Assembly (NCBI GenBank): GCA_030063045.1
Contig: JAQSEB010000015.1
Span: 1,178,001-1,242,000 of the forward strand
Source of the DNA: Pratylenchus scribneri
Taxonomy: Eukaryota; Nematoda; Chromadorea; Rhabditida; Pratylenchidae
DNA: 64,000 bases
Direction: 5' to 3'
A program made the translations under genes and the position numbers. This document shows positions 37,940 through 49,029 of this stretch, in pieces. Numbering within the stretch: the stretch's first letter is position 1; every line of letters begins with the position of its first letter. The notes beneath the pieces are model-generated. The model had not been told where the DNA came from, searched no databases, and was given only the letters and a program-made list of their open reading frames with translations.

Positions 37940-38212
37940 CTTTTAGCCCAGCAGCAGTATTTATTTTGCCCAATGACAATTAAAAATATTCGCACAAAAA
38001 TGGAATGAGGAAAAAGTGGGGAAATATTATTATTTTGTGCTCAAAAGAGGGGATTAATATTAATGCTGAAAGCGGACATTTTTTTCTCACAAAAGCTGGT
38101 TTATTAGATATTTTGGCATTATATTTGAAAATTAAAAAAAAATATAAATATAAAGAAAATAATTTATGAATATTTTTATTTGTACAATCCTAAAAGCCAA
38201 AAAGCCATAAAA

Positions 38213-38559
38213 TTCGTGGGCACTTGTATCGTTTACACATCCGCTTTTTTTTGGGAAAGTGAAGCCCCCTCCCCCCTATGGGTCATCAGGATTAGGATTA
38301 GGGTCATTCGGGGATAGATTACGACGTCCGGGGTCGATTCCTCAATAAACAAAGGGCAGTGCAAATGTGGGCGATTCCTCAATAGTGCAAATTTGGGGTT
38401 TTGGACTTCTATTAAATCATAAACCGATTTTAGACCATACAAACCTTATACCATTTTGTAGATCGCATCGAGATGCATCGATTGATATATAATTTGTGAT
38501 GATTAAGTCAAAATTAGAGGGTATTAAACCGTTTAAAGCATTTTTCCAGTTTTTGGTTT
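38213..38559. mobile_element. Left half of a fold-back element split by the LTR element
   Basis: Outer arm: GGCACTTGTATCGTTTACAC and GGAAAGTGAAGCCCCC. Inner arm: CGATTCCTCAATAGTGCAAAT, then ACCTTATACCATTTTGTAGATC. The matching inverted half lies at 44863-45165 (TTTGCACTATTGAGGAATCG and ACACAAGTACC). Confidence 0.8.
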
Positions 38560-39894
38560 AGTAAAAAACCAAGTTTTGTTGGTTTTTGAGTGTTGAGACC
38601 CAACGCCTGTTTGTCTACCACATTCGGTGGTATCATTAAAAGACCAAGTTTTGGCTATGTTTTCACCATTCGCCGCAACATTGTTTTGTTGAACACTCTC
38701 GTGTTTTGGTTGGTTCTGAGCCAACTTCTCATTCATTCTGCAAGGAATTTGTTCACCTTTCGGCGATTGTTCAATGGTTTTACCCATTGATCTCATCAGT
38801 GTCCCATACCACTGATGTGTTCCTTGGCTTGGTTGATGGATCGATGCGCAGTTTTTACGTGCTTGAGGTTCGATTGGATCGGAACGCCCCCGTTTGTAGT
38901 CCTCCTGTCCAATCGGATCAATGTAAGCCATGTTGAGCGTTTCGGCCAATGGATTATCATTCGCTTTTCGCGAATTGTCATTCTCGTTCCCCAAGAATGT
39001 TGGGTTGACTTTCGCCAATTTGTTGAGCCCTTCTTTGAGCTTTCTCATGTGCTCCATAAATGGATTGGATTTATTGACCTCTTGGTCTTGGACCAATTCT
39101 TCACCCTTTGGATCCCACCAAAGATCTTCCGGATCTTGGGATTGCTTGATCTCTTCGCTCGAGATTGGTGGACCAGTATCGTCTTGCCGGGTCGGTTGTG
39201 AAACCTTTATTGGCATCCCCATTACGCTTCCATTCTCAGATGCGTTCCGCATTTTCTCCTTGAGCTGCTTCAATCCTTTCGGGGATTGAGCGAACTTGTC
39301 AAAGTCCGATTGCTTTGTTTGCGGGATGGTTATTGCCTTTCGGCGGGGAACCACCCCATTCAAGCTTGTGGCCTGTAGATAGGTTAAAGCCCTTGCTCTA
39401 AGAACAGTCTGACTCAAGTCCTTTGGACTTGCTTGAGAAGTTTCGCGTCTTTCTTCGACTTGAACCATTTCTGGTTTATTGCTCTTTGAGCCCCAAATGG
39501 GTTTACAGCTTTGCGGGCTTTCTCGGATGTCAAGTGCTCCGTTCACTTTAATCATTTCTGATTCGCAACCGTTCGGGTTCTTGGTTTTGGATAAACCCGG
39601 GATCCCGATGTCCCATAAACTTACTTCAGCTTTGTTCGCTTGGCCTTTGCCCTTGTTCACATTCACTCGATTGTTCTCGTGGTTGTTCTCCGGCCAACCA
39701 TTCATTTTCATCGCAGCTGAGATTTCTCTTTTACTCGAACTGGGAATGAGAATGAGCTTGGTTGGTTGTGAAAGGGACGATTTATAGCCGCCCTTGCTCT
39801 GTGGGTTGGTCAATATTGGTCGCTTTGGCGCCAATATTTTGATGACTTGAAGGGTGAGGAAAAGAGAAAACTCTGACCTCTTCGCCCTTTTCAC
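38533..39894 (-). pseudogene. Truncated gag N-terminus encoded by the 3' LTR
   Basis: A 453-codon frame that repeats the first ~440 residues of the gag protein, with one G/D substitution. It then runs into the flanking fold-back DNA and stops. It exists because the gag start lies inside the LTR. There is no reason to think it is separately functional. Confidence 0.8.
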
Positions 39895-40104
39895 TTGTGC
39901 ACGTGCGCTCTTTGCAGCGGACGTTGGGAAGATGAGAAGAGAGAATGGCTGTTGCCGGCCTTTCCCTTAATCCTCCACTGCTTCCTTCACCTTTTGATTG
40001 GCTTGGGAATTGCATTCTGTGACAAGCAGCAATTTGGAAATGTTTTGGAAAATAAAAAGTAAAGTAAAGATGTTTTGCTTGTCCAAAACATCTGATACTT
40101 TACA
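38560..40104 (-). repeat. 3' LTR
   Basis: Nearly identical to the 5' LTR. Three differences were noticed: A/T at 38572, C/T near 39648, and one missing base near 40013. That implies a recent insertion. It carries its own copy of the first part of the gag frame. Confidence 0.9.
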
Positions 40105-40114
40105 CCTCCCCCCC
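40105..40114 (-). other. Polypurine tract of the LTR element
   Basis: GGGGGGGAGG on the minus strand, immediately 5' of the 3' LTR start TGTAAAG. This is the usual site of plus-strand priming. Confidence 0.85.
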
Positions 40115-40871
40115 ATATTAAGCTTGGTCCCTCAAGCTTGCAATGAAGGAAATGTTTTGGAACATCTATCAGTGTTTACTATCAGAAGATGTTTGTACAA
40201 CATTGATTGCTTTGTGCATCCTTTGCTCATGGTGAAGTCAAAAGGAATTTGCTTGAAGAGAGTTGTAGCGAACTACCCGTCTCTTTGTAAAGCTCAGGCC
40301 ATTGTTTTCTATATCGGCCTCTTTACTTCTTTTTATTTTTGAGCTTGGCCTTTTTATCTTTTGATTAATTATACATAGGCAATTTTGTTATTTTTTGTGG
40401 GCCATGCTCATAAGAGCGCCTATGTTAATTTGAAGAATCAAATTGTTTATGGACTAGGCCATAATTGTAATGCCATAGACATTTTGCTTAACATCATTGC
40501 ACCTTGGCACAATGTTGTTTGACGAGCGAAAGAGAAAAAAATGAAAAGAACAAAAATGATGGCACTTTTGGCCTTTTCTTCACCGCCAACTCCGTCGTGG
40601 CCTTAGTGAGGATTTCTCCTTCTTTTTCCCTAAAATTTTATTTTAGATAAAAAAATTTTGTGGGCAATTGCCTCTTCTACTACGCCAACTTTTTATTTAT
40701 TTTCTTTTTTTTTGATGTTGGCCTTTCGATGGGCTAATGCCTCTTTTAACTGGATTGGACATTTATTTATTTTTCCAATTTATTGAATAGTATAAAACCC
40801 ATTTGTATTTGATTTTCATCAAATTCGGATTTCAATGCATTTCAGCATTGTTTTTCCGTGCTCCCACGATT
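40115..40871 (-). other. 3' untranslated internal region of the LTR element
   Basis: About 750 bp between the gag stop and the polypurine tract, with no long frame. Repeated GGCCTTTT-like words on the plus strand (40310-40740). Confidence 0.6.
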
Positions 40872-43800
40872 TTATTGGAATAGTGTTTCCACCAAGACCA
40901 ATTTTTGTAGTAATTCTAACAAATTATTTTGCATCCCAACTTGTGGATTATTATTATTCGGCTTTGGGCCAAATTCGTTGGAAATACGGTACAGATGGTC
41001 CGCAATCCTTTTTGGTCGAATCGTTCTGCCGTATCGACTTATTCTTGGTTGCGAAGTGGTTGATTCTTCTTCCAAGTCCTCTTCATCAACTTCGTCAGAG
41101 CTTTCGTTCTGTTTTTCTGGAAGATTAAATCTCACTTTTTTGTTAACTTTATTTAATCTTATTTGATCAATTGTACCATTTTGTGGTATTTTTTGTTGAT
41201 CTTGTGGGCCAATCGGTTTATTCCGAATCATTCTCATTTGACCCTGATTGCATGGATTTTCAAAATCCATTTGTTGAACAGTTTGGCTATTCATCATATT
41301 TTGTGGCTTTGCCATCCAAAAAGGATTTTGTTGATTCATCATCATTTGATTCATCAATTTTGAATCAAACATGTTTTGTTGGTTCCACATGTTTTGATTG
41401 GGTTTGAATCCCTTTTGAGGATTTGGTGCTTGAAGTTGCTTTTCAACTTTTTGATTAATGGTGTTCACTGTATTCCCCAGTGCCTCCATTCCTCGTTTTA
41501 AATCCATCATATGTTTCATGAAAGAATTTATTTTAGGAGATGAATTTAAGGTATTCATCCTTCCTTCGTTTAATGTTCTTTGAACATTTTCTTGGCCAGA
41601 GTCAAGTGTTGAATGATCTTCATTTTCTTCTTCCTGGCTTGAGTTGGACGTAAAGCCATCTTCGGTTCGGTTATCATAACCACAACCTTTCGCATAGTGT
41701 CCTATACGATTACAACTGGAACACCTTGGTGCTTCGCAATGTTTTTTAGTGTGGCCATTGTCCCCACATCTTGAACAACTAGGGCTGTTTTGGCAATCTC
41801 TTGCTATATGTCCTCTTTCTCCACAAGAGAAACATTTTCTGTACGAACAATCTTTCGCAAAATGTCCATATTCTTTACACACGTGGCACGGAAACCTTGA
41901 GTATGATCGAGTGCTCGATTTGTCAGAATCATCACTGATTTGTCTTTCCCTTCTAGGGTTTTGTATCCTTATCGGATTTGGCAGTTTCTTACTGTTTTGT
42001 GACTCTTGATCCCATTGGGGATTTGCTTGCTGCTGATTAGCAATTGGAAAGTTTTGCACACCTTGTATTGCAAAGGTCATTTCTCTTTGTGCTTGACGCA
42101 TTTGTTTAGTTTTGAGCACTTGTTCGTGCTTTAAGGCCAATTCCACTAATTGGTGGTAGGACTTTATATTTGCATTCATGCCCATCTGAACCAATTGAAA
42201 TAGTTCGTCGTCATAAAGCCTTCCTGCAAATTCTTGCATCAACATATCGTTGATTATTTTCTGGTCGTAGTCCGAATAGGCTCTTCGATAATGAGTTGAA
42301 AATCTGGCAGCAAAATCTCTCACCGATTCTTGCTGTTTTTGTTTGAGACTTGTAAGCTCCATCCTAAGGATGCTTTTGTGTTCTGGAGAATCATAAATTC
42401 TTTTTAAAGCTTTGATTGCACTATCAAAATCTTTTTTGTCATCAGCTGGCAATTCTTCAAATTGTCTTCTCGCCGAATGTTTTAACTTGAATTTTAAAAT
42501 TGCAAGTTTTTGTGCTCCATCTAATGAAGGATATAGGTTTAATGTGTCTCCAAAGAACATTAACCAATTGTTGAAATCTTGTTCCTCACCATTAAACTCA
42601 GGAAAATCTCCAAGATTTAAGCTTTGTGTGTCTTCATTATGTCCATTCATCATAAACATAAATCCATCACTCTGTTCTGTATTTGGCACAGATTGTGAGA
42701 ATGGGCTTTCTTCATTGCCATTGAACATGAATATTCTTGCATTCTCTTGATTCTGTATTGTATTTCCTCTTACAATTTGTATATTTCCATTCTCAGAAAT
42801 ATTTTGTACATTTTCTTTCAAAATTTTTTGATTTGAACCAATTCGCAATGGTTTTTGAACTCCGTTTGGAATTTTGATTTGTGTTAATGAGCATTTCTCT
42901 TCTTCCCGCTCATCGGAAGTTTTGATTGAACAATTTTCATCTTGATCAATTCCATCCTTGTCCAATTTTCTTTGGATTTTTTGATCGATTTTCTCACCGA
43001 TTTTCTCAATTCTTTGATCGACTTTCACAATGTTTTTGAGTATCATTACATTCACCCTATTGTGATCTTGAGTCCTTCGACCAATTAATTGCACTTCTTC
43101 GCACAATTTTTCAAGACCTTTCTCTAGTTCTCGGGTCTTTCGTTCGACCTTTTCATCGATTTGTTCGAGTTTTTCATCGATTCGATCAATCTTTCGGCTG
43201 ATTATGTCAATCTTTCGACTGTTTAATTTTGCATATTCGCACAATTGCTCCAATTTCTCCATTAGGCTTCCATTGGATTGGACTGGCTGACTAGCATCCG
43301 GTTCCTCGGTGCTACCAGTAAAAAACCATGTTTTGTTGGTTTTTGAGTGTTGAGACCCAACGCCTGTTTGTCTACCACATTCGGTGGTATCATTAAAAGA
43401 CCAAGTTTTGGCTATGTTTTCACCATTCGCCGCAACATTGTTTTGTTGAACACTCTCGTGTTTTGGTTGGTTCTGAGCCAACTTCTCATTCATTCTGCAA
43501 GGAATTTGTTCACCTTTCGGCGATTGTTCAATGGTTTTACCCATTGATCTCATCAGTGTCCCATACCACTGATGTGTTCCTTGGCTTGGTTGATGGATCG
43601 ATGCGCAGTTTTTACGTGCTTGAGGTTCGATTGGATCGGAACGCCCCCGTTTGTAGTCCTCCTGTCCAATCGGATCAATGTAAGCCATGTTGAGCGTTTC
43701 GGCCAATGGATTATCATTCGCTTTTCGCGAATTGTCATTCTCGTTCCCCAAGAATGTTGGGTTGACTTTCGCCAATTTGTTGAGCCCTTCTTTGAGCTTT

Positions 43801-44651
43801 CTCATGTGCTCCATAAATGGATTGGATTTATTGACCTCTTGGTCTTGGACCAATTCTTCACCCTTTGGATCCCACCAAAGATCTTCCGGATCTTGGGATT
43901 GCTTGATCTCTTCGCTCGAGATTGGTGGACCAGTATCGTCTTGCCGGGTCGGTTGTGAAACCTTTATTGGCATCCCCATTACGCTTCCATTCTCAGATGC
44001 GTTCCGCATTTTCTCCTTGAGCTGCTTCAATCCTTTCGGGGATTGAGCGAACTTGTCAAAGTCCGATTGCTTTGTTTGCGGGATGGTTATTGCCTTTCGG
44101 CGGGGAACCACCCCATTCAAGCTTGTGGCCTGTAGATAGGTTAAAGCCCTTGCTCTAAGAACAGTCTGACTCAAGTCCTTTGGACTTGCTTGAGAAGTTT
44201 CGCGTCTTTCTTCGACTTGAACCATTTCTGGTTTATTGCTCTTTGAGCCCCAAATGGGTTTACAGCTTTGCGGGCTTTCTCGGATGTCAAGTGCTCCGTT
44301 CACTTTAATCATTTCTGATTCGCAACCGTTCGGGTTCTTGGTTTTGGATAAACCCGGGATCCCGATGTCCCATAAACTTACTTCAGCTTTGTTCGCTTGG
44401 CCTTTGTCCTTGTTCACATTCACTCGATTGTTCTCGTGGTTGTTCTCCGGCCAACCATTCATTTTCATCGCAGCTGAGATTTCTCTTTTACTCGAACTGG
44501 GAATGAGAATGAGCTTGGTTGGTTGTGAAAGGGACGATTTATAGCCGCCCTTGCTCTGTGGGTTGGTCAATATTGGTCGCTTTGGCGCCAATATTTTGAT
44601 GACTTGAAGGGTGAGGAAAAGAGAAAACTCTGACCTCTTCGCCCTTTTCAC
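40872..44651 (-). CDS. gag: Gag polyprotein, 1259 residues, four CCHC zinc knuckles
   Basis: Structural protein of the LTR element. From the N-terminus: about 440 residues encoded in the LTR, Ser/Pro/Lys-rich with no recognised domain; a coiled coil at ~470-560 (RKIDRIDEKLEQIDEKVE); a Ty3/gypsy-type retrotransposon gag region at ~675-830 (FNNWLMFFGDTLNLYP, AILKFKLKHSARRQFEELP, VRDFAARFSTHYRRAY); four knuckles of form C-X2-C-X4-H-X4-C at ~918-988 (CHVCKEYGHFAKDC, CFSCGERGHIARDC and two more); a Gln/Met/Asn-rich tail; and an acidic end with RYGRTIRPKR. It is far longer than a typical gag, mostly because of the LTR-coded N-terminus. No enzymatic domain follows within the element. Confidence 0.88.
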   Translation of the reverse strand: MKRAKRSEFSLFLTLQVIKILAPKRPILTNPQSKGGYKSSLSQPTKLILIPSSSKREISAAMKMNGWPENNHENNRVNVNKDKGQANKAEVSLWDIGIPGLSKTKNPNGCESEMIKVNGALDIRESPQSCKPIWGSKSNKPEMVQVEERRETSQASPKDLSQTVLRARALTYLQATSLNGVVPRRKAITIPQTKQSDFDKFAQSPKGLKQLKEKMRNASENGSVMGMPIKVSQPTRQDDTGPPISSEEIKQSQDPEDLWWDPKGEELVQDQEVNKSNPFMEHMRKLKEGLNKLAKVNPTFLGNENDNSRKANDNPLAETLNMAYIDPIGQEDYKRGRSDPIEPQARKNCASIHQPSQGTHQWYGTLMRSMGKTIEQSPKGEQIPCRMNEKLAQNQPKHESVQQNNVAANGENIAKTWSFNDTTECGRQTGVGSQHSKTNKTWFFTGSTEEPDASQPVQSNGSLMEKLEQLCEYAKLNSRKIDIISRKIDRIDEKLEQIDEKVERKTRELEKGLEKLCEEVQLIGRRTQDHNRVNVMILKNIVKVDQRIEKIGEKIDQKIQRKLDKDGIDQDENCSIKTSDEREEEKCSLTQIKIPNGVQKPLRIGSNQKILKENVQNISENGNIQIVRGNTIQNQENARIFMFNGNEESPFSQSVPNTEQSDGFMFMMNGHNEDTQSLNLGDFPEFNGEEQDFNNWLMFFGDTLNLYPSLDGAQKLAILKFKLKHSARRQFEELPADDKKDFDSAIKALKRIYDSPEHKSILRMELTSLKQKQQESVRDFAARFSTHYRRAYSDYDQKIINDMLMQEFAGRLYDDELFQLVQMGMNANIKSYHQLVELALKHEQVLKTKQMRQAQREMTFAIQGVQNFPIANQQQANPQWDQESQNSKKLPNPIRIQNPRRERQISDDSDKSSTRSYSRFPCHVCKEYGHFAKDCSYRKCFSCGERGHIARDCQNSPSCSRCGDNGHTKKHCEAPRCSSCNRIGHYAKGCGYDNRTEDGFTSNSSQEEENEDHSTLDSGQENVQRTLNEGRMNTLNSSPKINSFMKHMMDLKRGMEALGNTVNTINQKVEKQLQAPNPQKGFKPNQNMWNQQNMFDSKLMNQMMMNQQNPFWMAKPQNMMNSQTVQQMDFENPCNQGQMRMIRNKPIGPQDQQKIPQNGTIDQIRLNKVNKKVRFNLPEKQNESSDEVDEEDLEEESTTSQPRISRYGRTIRPKRIADHLYRISNEFGPKPNNNNPQVGMQNNLLELLQKLVLVETLFQ

Positions 44652-44862
44652 TTGTGCACGTGCGCTCTTTGCAGCGGACGTTGGGAAGATGAGAAGAGAG
44701 AATGGCTGTTGCCGGCCTTTCCCTTAATCCTCCACTGCTTCCTTCACCTTTTGATTGGCTTGGGAATTGCATTGCTGTGACAAGCAGCAATTTGGAAATG
44801 TTTTGGAAAATAAAAAGTAAAGTAAAGATGTTTTGCTTGTCCAAAACATCTGATACTTTACA
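43317..44862 (-). repeat. 5' LTR
   Basis: Length 1546 bp. On the minus strand it runs from TGTAAAG at 44862 to TTTTTTACT at 43317. The gag start codon at 44651 lies about 210 bp inside it, so the leader and promoter must fit in the first ~210 bp or translation must use another start. Confidence 0.88.
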
Positions 44863-45165
44863 GTTTTAAACACTTTAATTTTGGGCCAAAACTTGAGAAA
44901 TTTTATATAATTCGATGCGTCTCGATGAGATCTACAAAATGATATAAGGTTTGTGGTTGGAAAACTGATTTCTGATTTATTAGAATTCAAAAAAATTCAC
45001 ATTTGCACTATTGAGGAATCGACAGCACCATAAAAATCATCTCACGTCTACCATAAAGCCCAAACACTAACCCTAACATCCTAATAAGGGAGGACCCCTC
45101 ACTTTTACCCTTCTCACGGAAAAAGGGGGGATATAAACGACACAAGTACCAATTCATGAATATGG
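44863..45165. mobile_element. Right half of the split fold-back element
   Basis: Continues the sequence interrupted at 38559. Inner arm GAGATCTACAAAATGATATAAGG, then CACATTTGCACTATTGAGGAATC, and outer CCCCTCACTTTTACCC to CACAAGTACC are inverted copies of the left half. Confidence 0.8.
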
Positions 45166-46181
45166 CTTAAAAATGAATTTTGTTATAATTTAGACACAAA
45201 TAAAAGTGTTGATGACCCTCAAAAATGGTGAAAATTTCGCCAGAGGAAAAACTATGCGCGGAAATAGAAGAGAGAAGGCACGGACCCAGAGGAAAACTTT
45301 CGAGGATGATTGATGTTCATTTTTTAATTTTTTTTATTTCCACCTCCACTCATCAATCAGCAGGCGCCACTGATCATCATCATCATCAACAAATTTTTTA
45401 ATTCAATCAGAGAAAAATTTAAAGGAAAAATGTTCATTTTGATTGAACTCTAAATTTTAATTTTAGAATTTTTAAATTTAATCAATTCATAAAAATTCAT
45501 TTTTATTCGGAAATTATATAAACTTCATTTGCCTTATTTAAATAATTTAAAGTATGAATGCAGAATTTAATTTTTATAAAAATTTAAATGGTCATTGTAA
45601 ATGCAAGAATTATTTAAAAATCAAAATTTGAATTTGAATTAGATTGTCTTTACCGCCATCTCTTTGTAAAGAGAATATAAATCTAATAAAAATATAAAAA
45701 TCAGATTTTATTGAAGCCTCAAATTTGCCAATAAACACATTAAAAGTTTCAGAAATTACATTTTGAATATTTAAAAATTAATTACCCTGCAATATATAGG
45801 GATTTTTTCCCTTTTTAAATTTTTTCTAGTTTCATCGAATTTGAATTTTTATTTGATCTTTTTATCAAGAAATTACAAAAAAACTTGACTCATAGTAATT
45901 TTTTAATCAATTTTTTATCTTAAAAGCTTATTTTGTCCCCAATTTTCTCTGCCCACTAAAATGAAGCAAAAAGGTATATTTTCTTCTGTCTTATCTACCC
46001 AAATTGGGCATAATTGTATCTTCCAAGCTGATCCTTATCATAAACAACAGATGCCCGCCTTTTTGATGCCCATACCTCACCTTGCCTTTATTATTGCCGT
46101 TCATATACATAAATATTATAATTTTGGCTTCCAATATGTTAATTTTTTTTATATTTTTCATTCAATTTCCCTAGCAAAAAG
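45166..46181. other. AT-rich spacer
   Basis: No convincing gene. It contains short ATCATC runs near 45372 and poly-A/T tracts. Presumably upstream DNA of the secreted-protein gene that begins at 46182. Confidence 0.4.
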
Positions 46182-47569
46182 ATGTTGTTTTCCCGTTTTT
46201 TATTCATTTTTTCCACAATTTTCCTCATTTCTATCAATTTTGTCAATTCCGATCAACACAAAATGCAGCTTATTGGCCAAGGGCATCTTTCACCATCCAC
46301 CAAATATCATTATCGAGCCAAAAGGGGACCTTATTATGTTGGAAGCGAGTTGGTTGGTATATGGGGACATCAAACCAAAGGTACATAACATACATTTTTG
46401 AATTTTAAATAATTTACCAAACATTTTTTAGAACGACCCGCAAATGCGCAAAAAGCTAACAGTGCATTTTTCCTTTTTAAATTTTAAATAAGCACTATTT
46501 TTTAGATAAACCCTCATTCTCAAATGGGCACAAAGGCATTCAGCAGGTATTTTTTCCTAAATGATAAAAATTATGGATTTTAGTTGTATCAAAAATTTGA
46601 GTTTTCTAAGAGAATTCAAATTTGCTTAATTTTAATTCATATTAAGAATATTAGGCACAAAGTTCCAATTCAGTTTGCCCAATTTATGCTTATAGAAAAT
46701 AACGAAATTTTTCATGGATTATTTGTAAATTTTTCAGCATATTACTATTACCAAATGGTCAAATATTACTGAAGTTATGATCGATAAAGTCACATTGTTA
46801 AGCATAAATTGTTGTGGCTTATATTTAAATAGGCTTATTTAAATATTTCTGGTGTACATAAACTCCTTAAGTTCAAAATAAAGGCATGTAATAAATAAAA
46901 ATCACTTGCAAAATAAATAAAAATAAATTGAATTTATTTTTATCATTAAGTAATAAAGCTTTTTTTTTTCCCATTAAAGTTCACAATTAAAATCCATTCA
47001 TTTTTTCCAATTTGTTCAAATTTCATCATTTTTTTTTTTAAATATTCTTTGAGAGATAATATTAATTTACATAAAAAAATGACTGATTTTACATAAATTT
47101 TTCTTGTCGAAAATATTATATTTTTTGAGGCCATATTACTTGACCATAATTAGGGGTTTAGGGCTCGGGGTTAAGTTTAGGGAAGGATGGGATTAGGGGC
47201 AAGGGGCTAAGGATTAGGTGATCTTAAAGAAATCTAATTTGGCCAATTTATATAGCCACAAAAATATAATATTTTTCGACATGAAATAAATTTATGTAAA
47301 TTCAGTTTATGTCCCCTCTTCTTTAATCCATTTGTTATTCACAGATTTTCTTCTTCCCTGCACATGTTCAAAAAGTTGTTAATGAAATTCTGTTTGATAT
47401 GGAGATGACGAATACATTTGTTGGCGAAGACGAATTGGCGCATCGCATTTTCAAAAAACTTGTGGAAAAATTTCCCGGAAAATTGTTTATGGTTGGCGTC
47501 GGAAATACTCTTGAAAATGGTCTGCGCATTCTGAAAGGCCAACCCAGCAATTTGCTCCATGGTAAGTAG
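46182..47569 (+). CDS. Predicted secreted protein, four exons, unrecognised
   Basis: Exons 46182-46380, 46432-46461, 46506-46546 and 47345 onward are joined in consistent phases (1,1,0). Residues 1-22 (MLFSRFLFIFSTIFLISINF) form a clear signal peptide. A dibasic RAKR site follows near residue 50, as in pro-protein processing. The last exon is a compact alpha/beta-like stretch (VVNEILFDMEM, ELAHRIFKKLVEKFPGKLFMV) that superficially recalls dynein-light-chain or ground-like folds; neither is secure. The frame meets TAG at 47567, but a consensus donor (ATGGTAAGT) at 47561-47567 suggests that splicing continues to an exon I cannot find. A Polinton begins within about the next kilobase. Confidence 0.5.
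47100..47300. repeat. Fold-back in the last intron of the secreted-protein gene
   Basis: The arms AATATTATATTTTTTGAGGCCATAT (47110) and ATATAGCCACAAAAATATAATATTTTTCGA (47250) are inverted. A TTAGGGG-rich loop lies between. Family of 11763-12030. Confidence 0.75.
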
Positions 47570-48900
47570 ATACTTACGGTTCGAGTGGACAGTTAGTACT
47601 AAGGAAAACTCCCTACCGAGAACCAGCCGAAAGACAAACGGCTACTTTTTCCGGCGGACCACCTGCTGTGAATTGACCATCCAAAAGGTAAACGGCTACT
47701 TTTTAGCCAGATGGTCCCTCCAAAAGGAGCCCACAGGAAATGAGCTACTTTTTCCCTTCCTTTCAATTAGAGATGGACCACCCGCTGTGACCACAATGGT
47801 CAGCCGATGGATATTGAGCAACTTATAATTGTGGAATTGAGAGGTAAAGACGGGAGGACGATTAAATGATTAATGGGTCTTTCGGAGATGGTCCCCTCCA
47901 GAAATGGAGCCAAAGGATATTCGGATAATTTTCCCCTCTAACAATTGACCAAATTGATTCCCTCGTTTAGAACAAAAGAAAGGGACAGATGTTGACCTTA
48001 TTTTGGAATTGAGGAATGTAATGGAAGGGGAAAATTGGGTGAAAATGAAGACGAAATTAAATGTTAAATAACTGCCAATTATTTAGGTACCCAAAATGGA
48101 CGACGACGAATAAGGAGTGGAGAAATGGACGAAAGGGAAGGGGAAAATGAAAGAAGTGAAAATGAAATGCTAGATCTGATGTATGCATTAAACTTTTTTT
48201 TTTCATTAATTATTTTATTTATTTATTAAATGAGTAAAACTTTCTTATTATTATTAATTGAGTAAAACTTTCTTATTATTATTAAATGAGTAAAATTTTT
48301 CATTATTATTAAGTGATTAAAGAAACGTAACAGATATCGAACTTTGGGAAGGTAACGAGCCGATGCTTAATGTGAACTTTGAAAAGCAAAGTTTTATATG
48401 ATATGATATTAAATATCAAATGAGTGAATGAGGAAATTTTACTGATTCATATTCAATATTCCACTTTCTTATCGAACTAATTATTTTTCATTTTAAACTT
48501 TTGATTTTTTATTATATTCTAAATATGTAAGACTATATTATTTTTAAATGATTAATGAACCGAATCGAATTTTATATGAGATTAATATGAATATGACTAA
48601 GGACTTATTAATTGAGCAAAGAATAAAACGAAATAGATGAGTAAATACGAAGTTACAGTATACCAGCGAAAATTAAATGAACATTGGTTTTTAATTTGAA
48701 TTTGTAATCTTTCTCTCTTACTTAATTACCTAAAATATTAAACTTACTCGTTTCCGCCAGCTGCATCCAAATGTCCATCCCTAATTGGTTGTTTGTGCCG
48801 GTTTCGCCTTGCTATCGAAAATGCCAAATATAGCCATATATGCCACGCCCATTTTTGGTCATATATAAATCCAGGATTTGGCCTTCCGGGCATCATTCTG
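47570..48900. repeat. Candidate left terminal region of the Polinton
   Basis: Non-coding, with imperfect direct repeats such as AAACGGCTACTTTTT (47637 and 47692), GAGCTACTTTTT (47743) and GGACCACC(T/C)GCTGTG (47662 and 47774), then AT-rich DNA with TTATTATTATTAA-type repeats (48240-48310). The terminal inverted repeat cannot be proven without the right end. Confidence 0.4.
48862..48869 (+). promoter_or_regulatory. TATA box of the polymerase gene
   Basis: TATATAAAT about 160 bp upstream of the ATG at 49030. Confidence 0.5.
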
Positions 48901-49029
48901 CGAAAATCTCAATTAATTTGAGACAGCCAACAATCTACAGCGAACAAAAATCTTCAGCTCCTTAATTTTTCATTTGCTCTATTATTTATTGCTTTTTTTT
49001 TATCGATCGATATTCCTCCTTCTCCGAAA

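Larger units (their letters stand above)
38560..44862 (-). mobile_element. Gag-only LTR retroelement (6.3 kb)
   Basis: Two ~1545-bp direct repeats (38560-40104 and 43317-44862) flank a 3.2-kb internal region with a single long gag frame. On the minus strand the LTR starts TGTAAAGTATC. A purine tract (GGGGGGGAGG at 40114-40105) abuts the 3' LTR, and a TGG-starting stretch next to the 5' LTR is a candidate primer-binding site. A 4-bp target duplication GTTT flanks the element: 38556-38559 and 44863-44866. No protease, reverse transcriptase, RNase H or integrase frame is present, so it must be mobilised in trans, similar in design to the terminal-repeat-with-gag elements known from plants. Confidence 0.9.

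Noticed and set aside
37655..38008. 117-codon plus-strand frame
   Set aside because: Antisense of the first visible antiporter exon, which has family motifs and splice sites.
38590..39787. Several plus-strand frames, repeated at 43347-44544
   Set aside because: They are antisense to the gag frame and duplicated only because they lie in the LTRs.
47572..47600. tRNA T-arm-like GGTTCGAGTGG
   Set aside because: No acceptor stem or anticodon arm around it.
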